Assembly (NCBI RefSeq): GCF_028368855.1
Contig: NZ_JAQNCY010000006.1
Coordinates: forward strand, 1 to 64,000
Length of the DNA: 64,000 nucleotides
Direction of reading: 5' to 3'
DNA from: Leisingera sp. SS27
Lineage (GTDB): Bacteria; Pseudomonadota; Alphaproteobacteria; Rhodobacterales; Rhodobacteraceae
In this document: positions 63,541 to 64,000 of the stretch, piece after piece
Numbering within the stretch: position 1 is the first letter of the stretch
Layout: every line of letters starts with the position of its first letter
Translations under genes and position numbers: made by a program
Notes under the pieces: model-generated
Database searches by the model: none
Told to the model about the DNA's origin: nothing
Seen by the model: the letters and a program-made list of their open reading frames with translations, nothing else

Positions 63541-63996
63541 TCAGATACGGCTGAACACCTGCCGCAGAATTGCAGTCATTTGATCTGCATCCTCCTGCAC
63601 GAAGGCCTCCGGCTGGTCGCTGTCGATGTCAAAAACCCCGATCAGTTCCCCTGCAGAATTCCAGACCGGCAGCACCAGTTCTGACCGGGTGGAGGAGGCA
63701 CAGGCGATATGGCCGGGGAAGGCATCGACATCCGGCACCAGCTGCACCTTGCCGGTGCGCGCGGCGGCACCGCAAACACCCCGGGAGAACGGGATCTGCA
63801 GGCAGCCGTGGCCGCCCTGATAGGGGCCGATTTTCAGCAGCTCCGGCGCCACGGCCCGGTAAAATCCGGTCCAGTCAAACCGATCGTCAGCGTGATGCAC
63901 CTCGCAAGCGACGGTGGCCATAAGCGCCACTTCATCCGTCTCACCTTCAGTCAGCGAGGCGATGGTCTTGGCTAGTATTGTGTAATCGGCCCGCAT
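63541..63996 (-). CDS. msrC: Free methionine-(R)-sulfoxide reductase (GAF domain)
   Basis: This 151-residue GAF protein matches the fRMsr group by sequence and by three cysteines with the spacing of E. coli YebR: C65 (GGHGCLQIP), C75 (RGVCGAA) and C99 (GHIACASSTRSE), +10 and +24. It reduces free methionine-(R)-sulfoxide. With msrPQ at the other end of the window the organism can repair free and protein-bound methionine sulfoxide. The gene is complete, starting 4 bp from the window edge. Confidence 0.93.
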   Translation of the reverse strand: MRADYTILAKTIASLTEGETDEVALMATVACEVHHADDRFDWTGFYRAVAPELLKIGPYQGGHGCLQIPFSRGVCGAAARTGKVQLVPDVDAFPGHIACASSTRSELVLPVWNSAGELIGVFDIDSDQPEAFVQEDADQMTAILRQVFSRI

Positions 63997-64000
63997 GGGC

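Overview
The window looks like chromosomal DNA from a marine alphaproteobacterium of the Roseobacter group (Rhodobacteraceae; Ruegeria, Phaeobacter or Leisingera-like). The evidence is the high GC content, a DinB with an N-terminal double-CxxC module, the Tat-type MsrPQ pair, a bacterial saccharopine lysine-degradation pair, an ALDH16-type fused aldehyde dehydrogenase, and two FAD/folate demethylating dehydrogenases beside a GbdR-type regulator. The genus is inferred, not proven. The core replication genes dnaN, recF and gyrB lie in the right third; dnaA is not in the window.

Layout. 1-9.4 kb: methionine sulfoxide repair (msrPQ), a lipoprotein with a putative Cys-His-Asp triad, clpB, pyrF, a Nudix hydrolase, dinB and an N-formylglutamate amidohydrolase-like gene. 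9.5-14 kb: tRNA-Val, rpmJ, then an iron ABC transporter (binding protein, COG0523 GTPase, fused permease) with three copies of one palindromic operator upstream of the binding-protein and permease genes. 14-23.7 kb: a Liv-type ABC transporter with two acyl-CoA ligases, interrupted by small membrane-protein genes. 24-26.8 kb: hybrid histidine kinase and response regulator. 27-32.4 kb: a WGR-domain protein, an M20 amidase, a phosphatase, a GST, and an overlapping trio of saccharopine dehydrogenase, SemiSWEET and saccharopine dehydrogenase. 32.4-41.1 kb: a cyclase-rmuC-mutL operon, then deoC with an ALDH16 gene.

41.2-47.4 kb is accessory, AT-richer and gene-poor. It holds a decayed IS5-family element, an iteron-like array, a LuxR/LuxI quorum-sensing pair sharing a near-identical palindrome upstream of each gene, and an MFS exporter behind a leader peptide and terminator. 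The segment right of the IS is bounded by two imperfect 44-bp direct repeats, one of which is the 3' end and terminator of gyrB. I regard this as the most interesting part of the window: it looks like an acquired signalling and export cassette inserted beside gyrB.

47.4-54.1 kb: gyrB, a quinone reductase-like gene divergent from a TetR regulator with three exact-type operators, lysE, recF and dnaN. 54.3-63.4 kb: one long leftward operon for N-methyl compound (probably glycine betaine or dimethylglycine) demethylation: XRE-cupin regulator, GFA-type formaldehyde-handling protein, two FAD/folate dehydrogenases, an oxidoreductase, a homocysteine methyltransferase and a GbdR-like AraC regulator. 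The window ends with a free-methionine-(R)-sulfoxide reductase.
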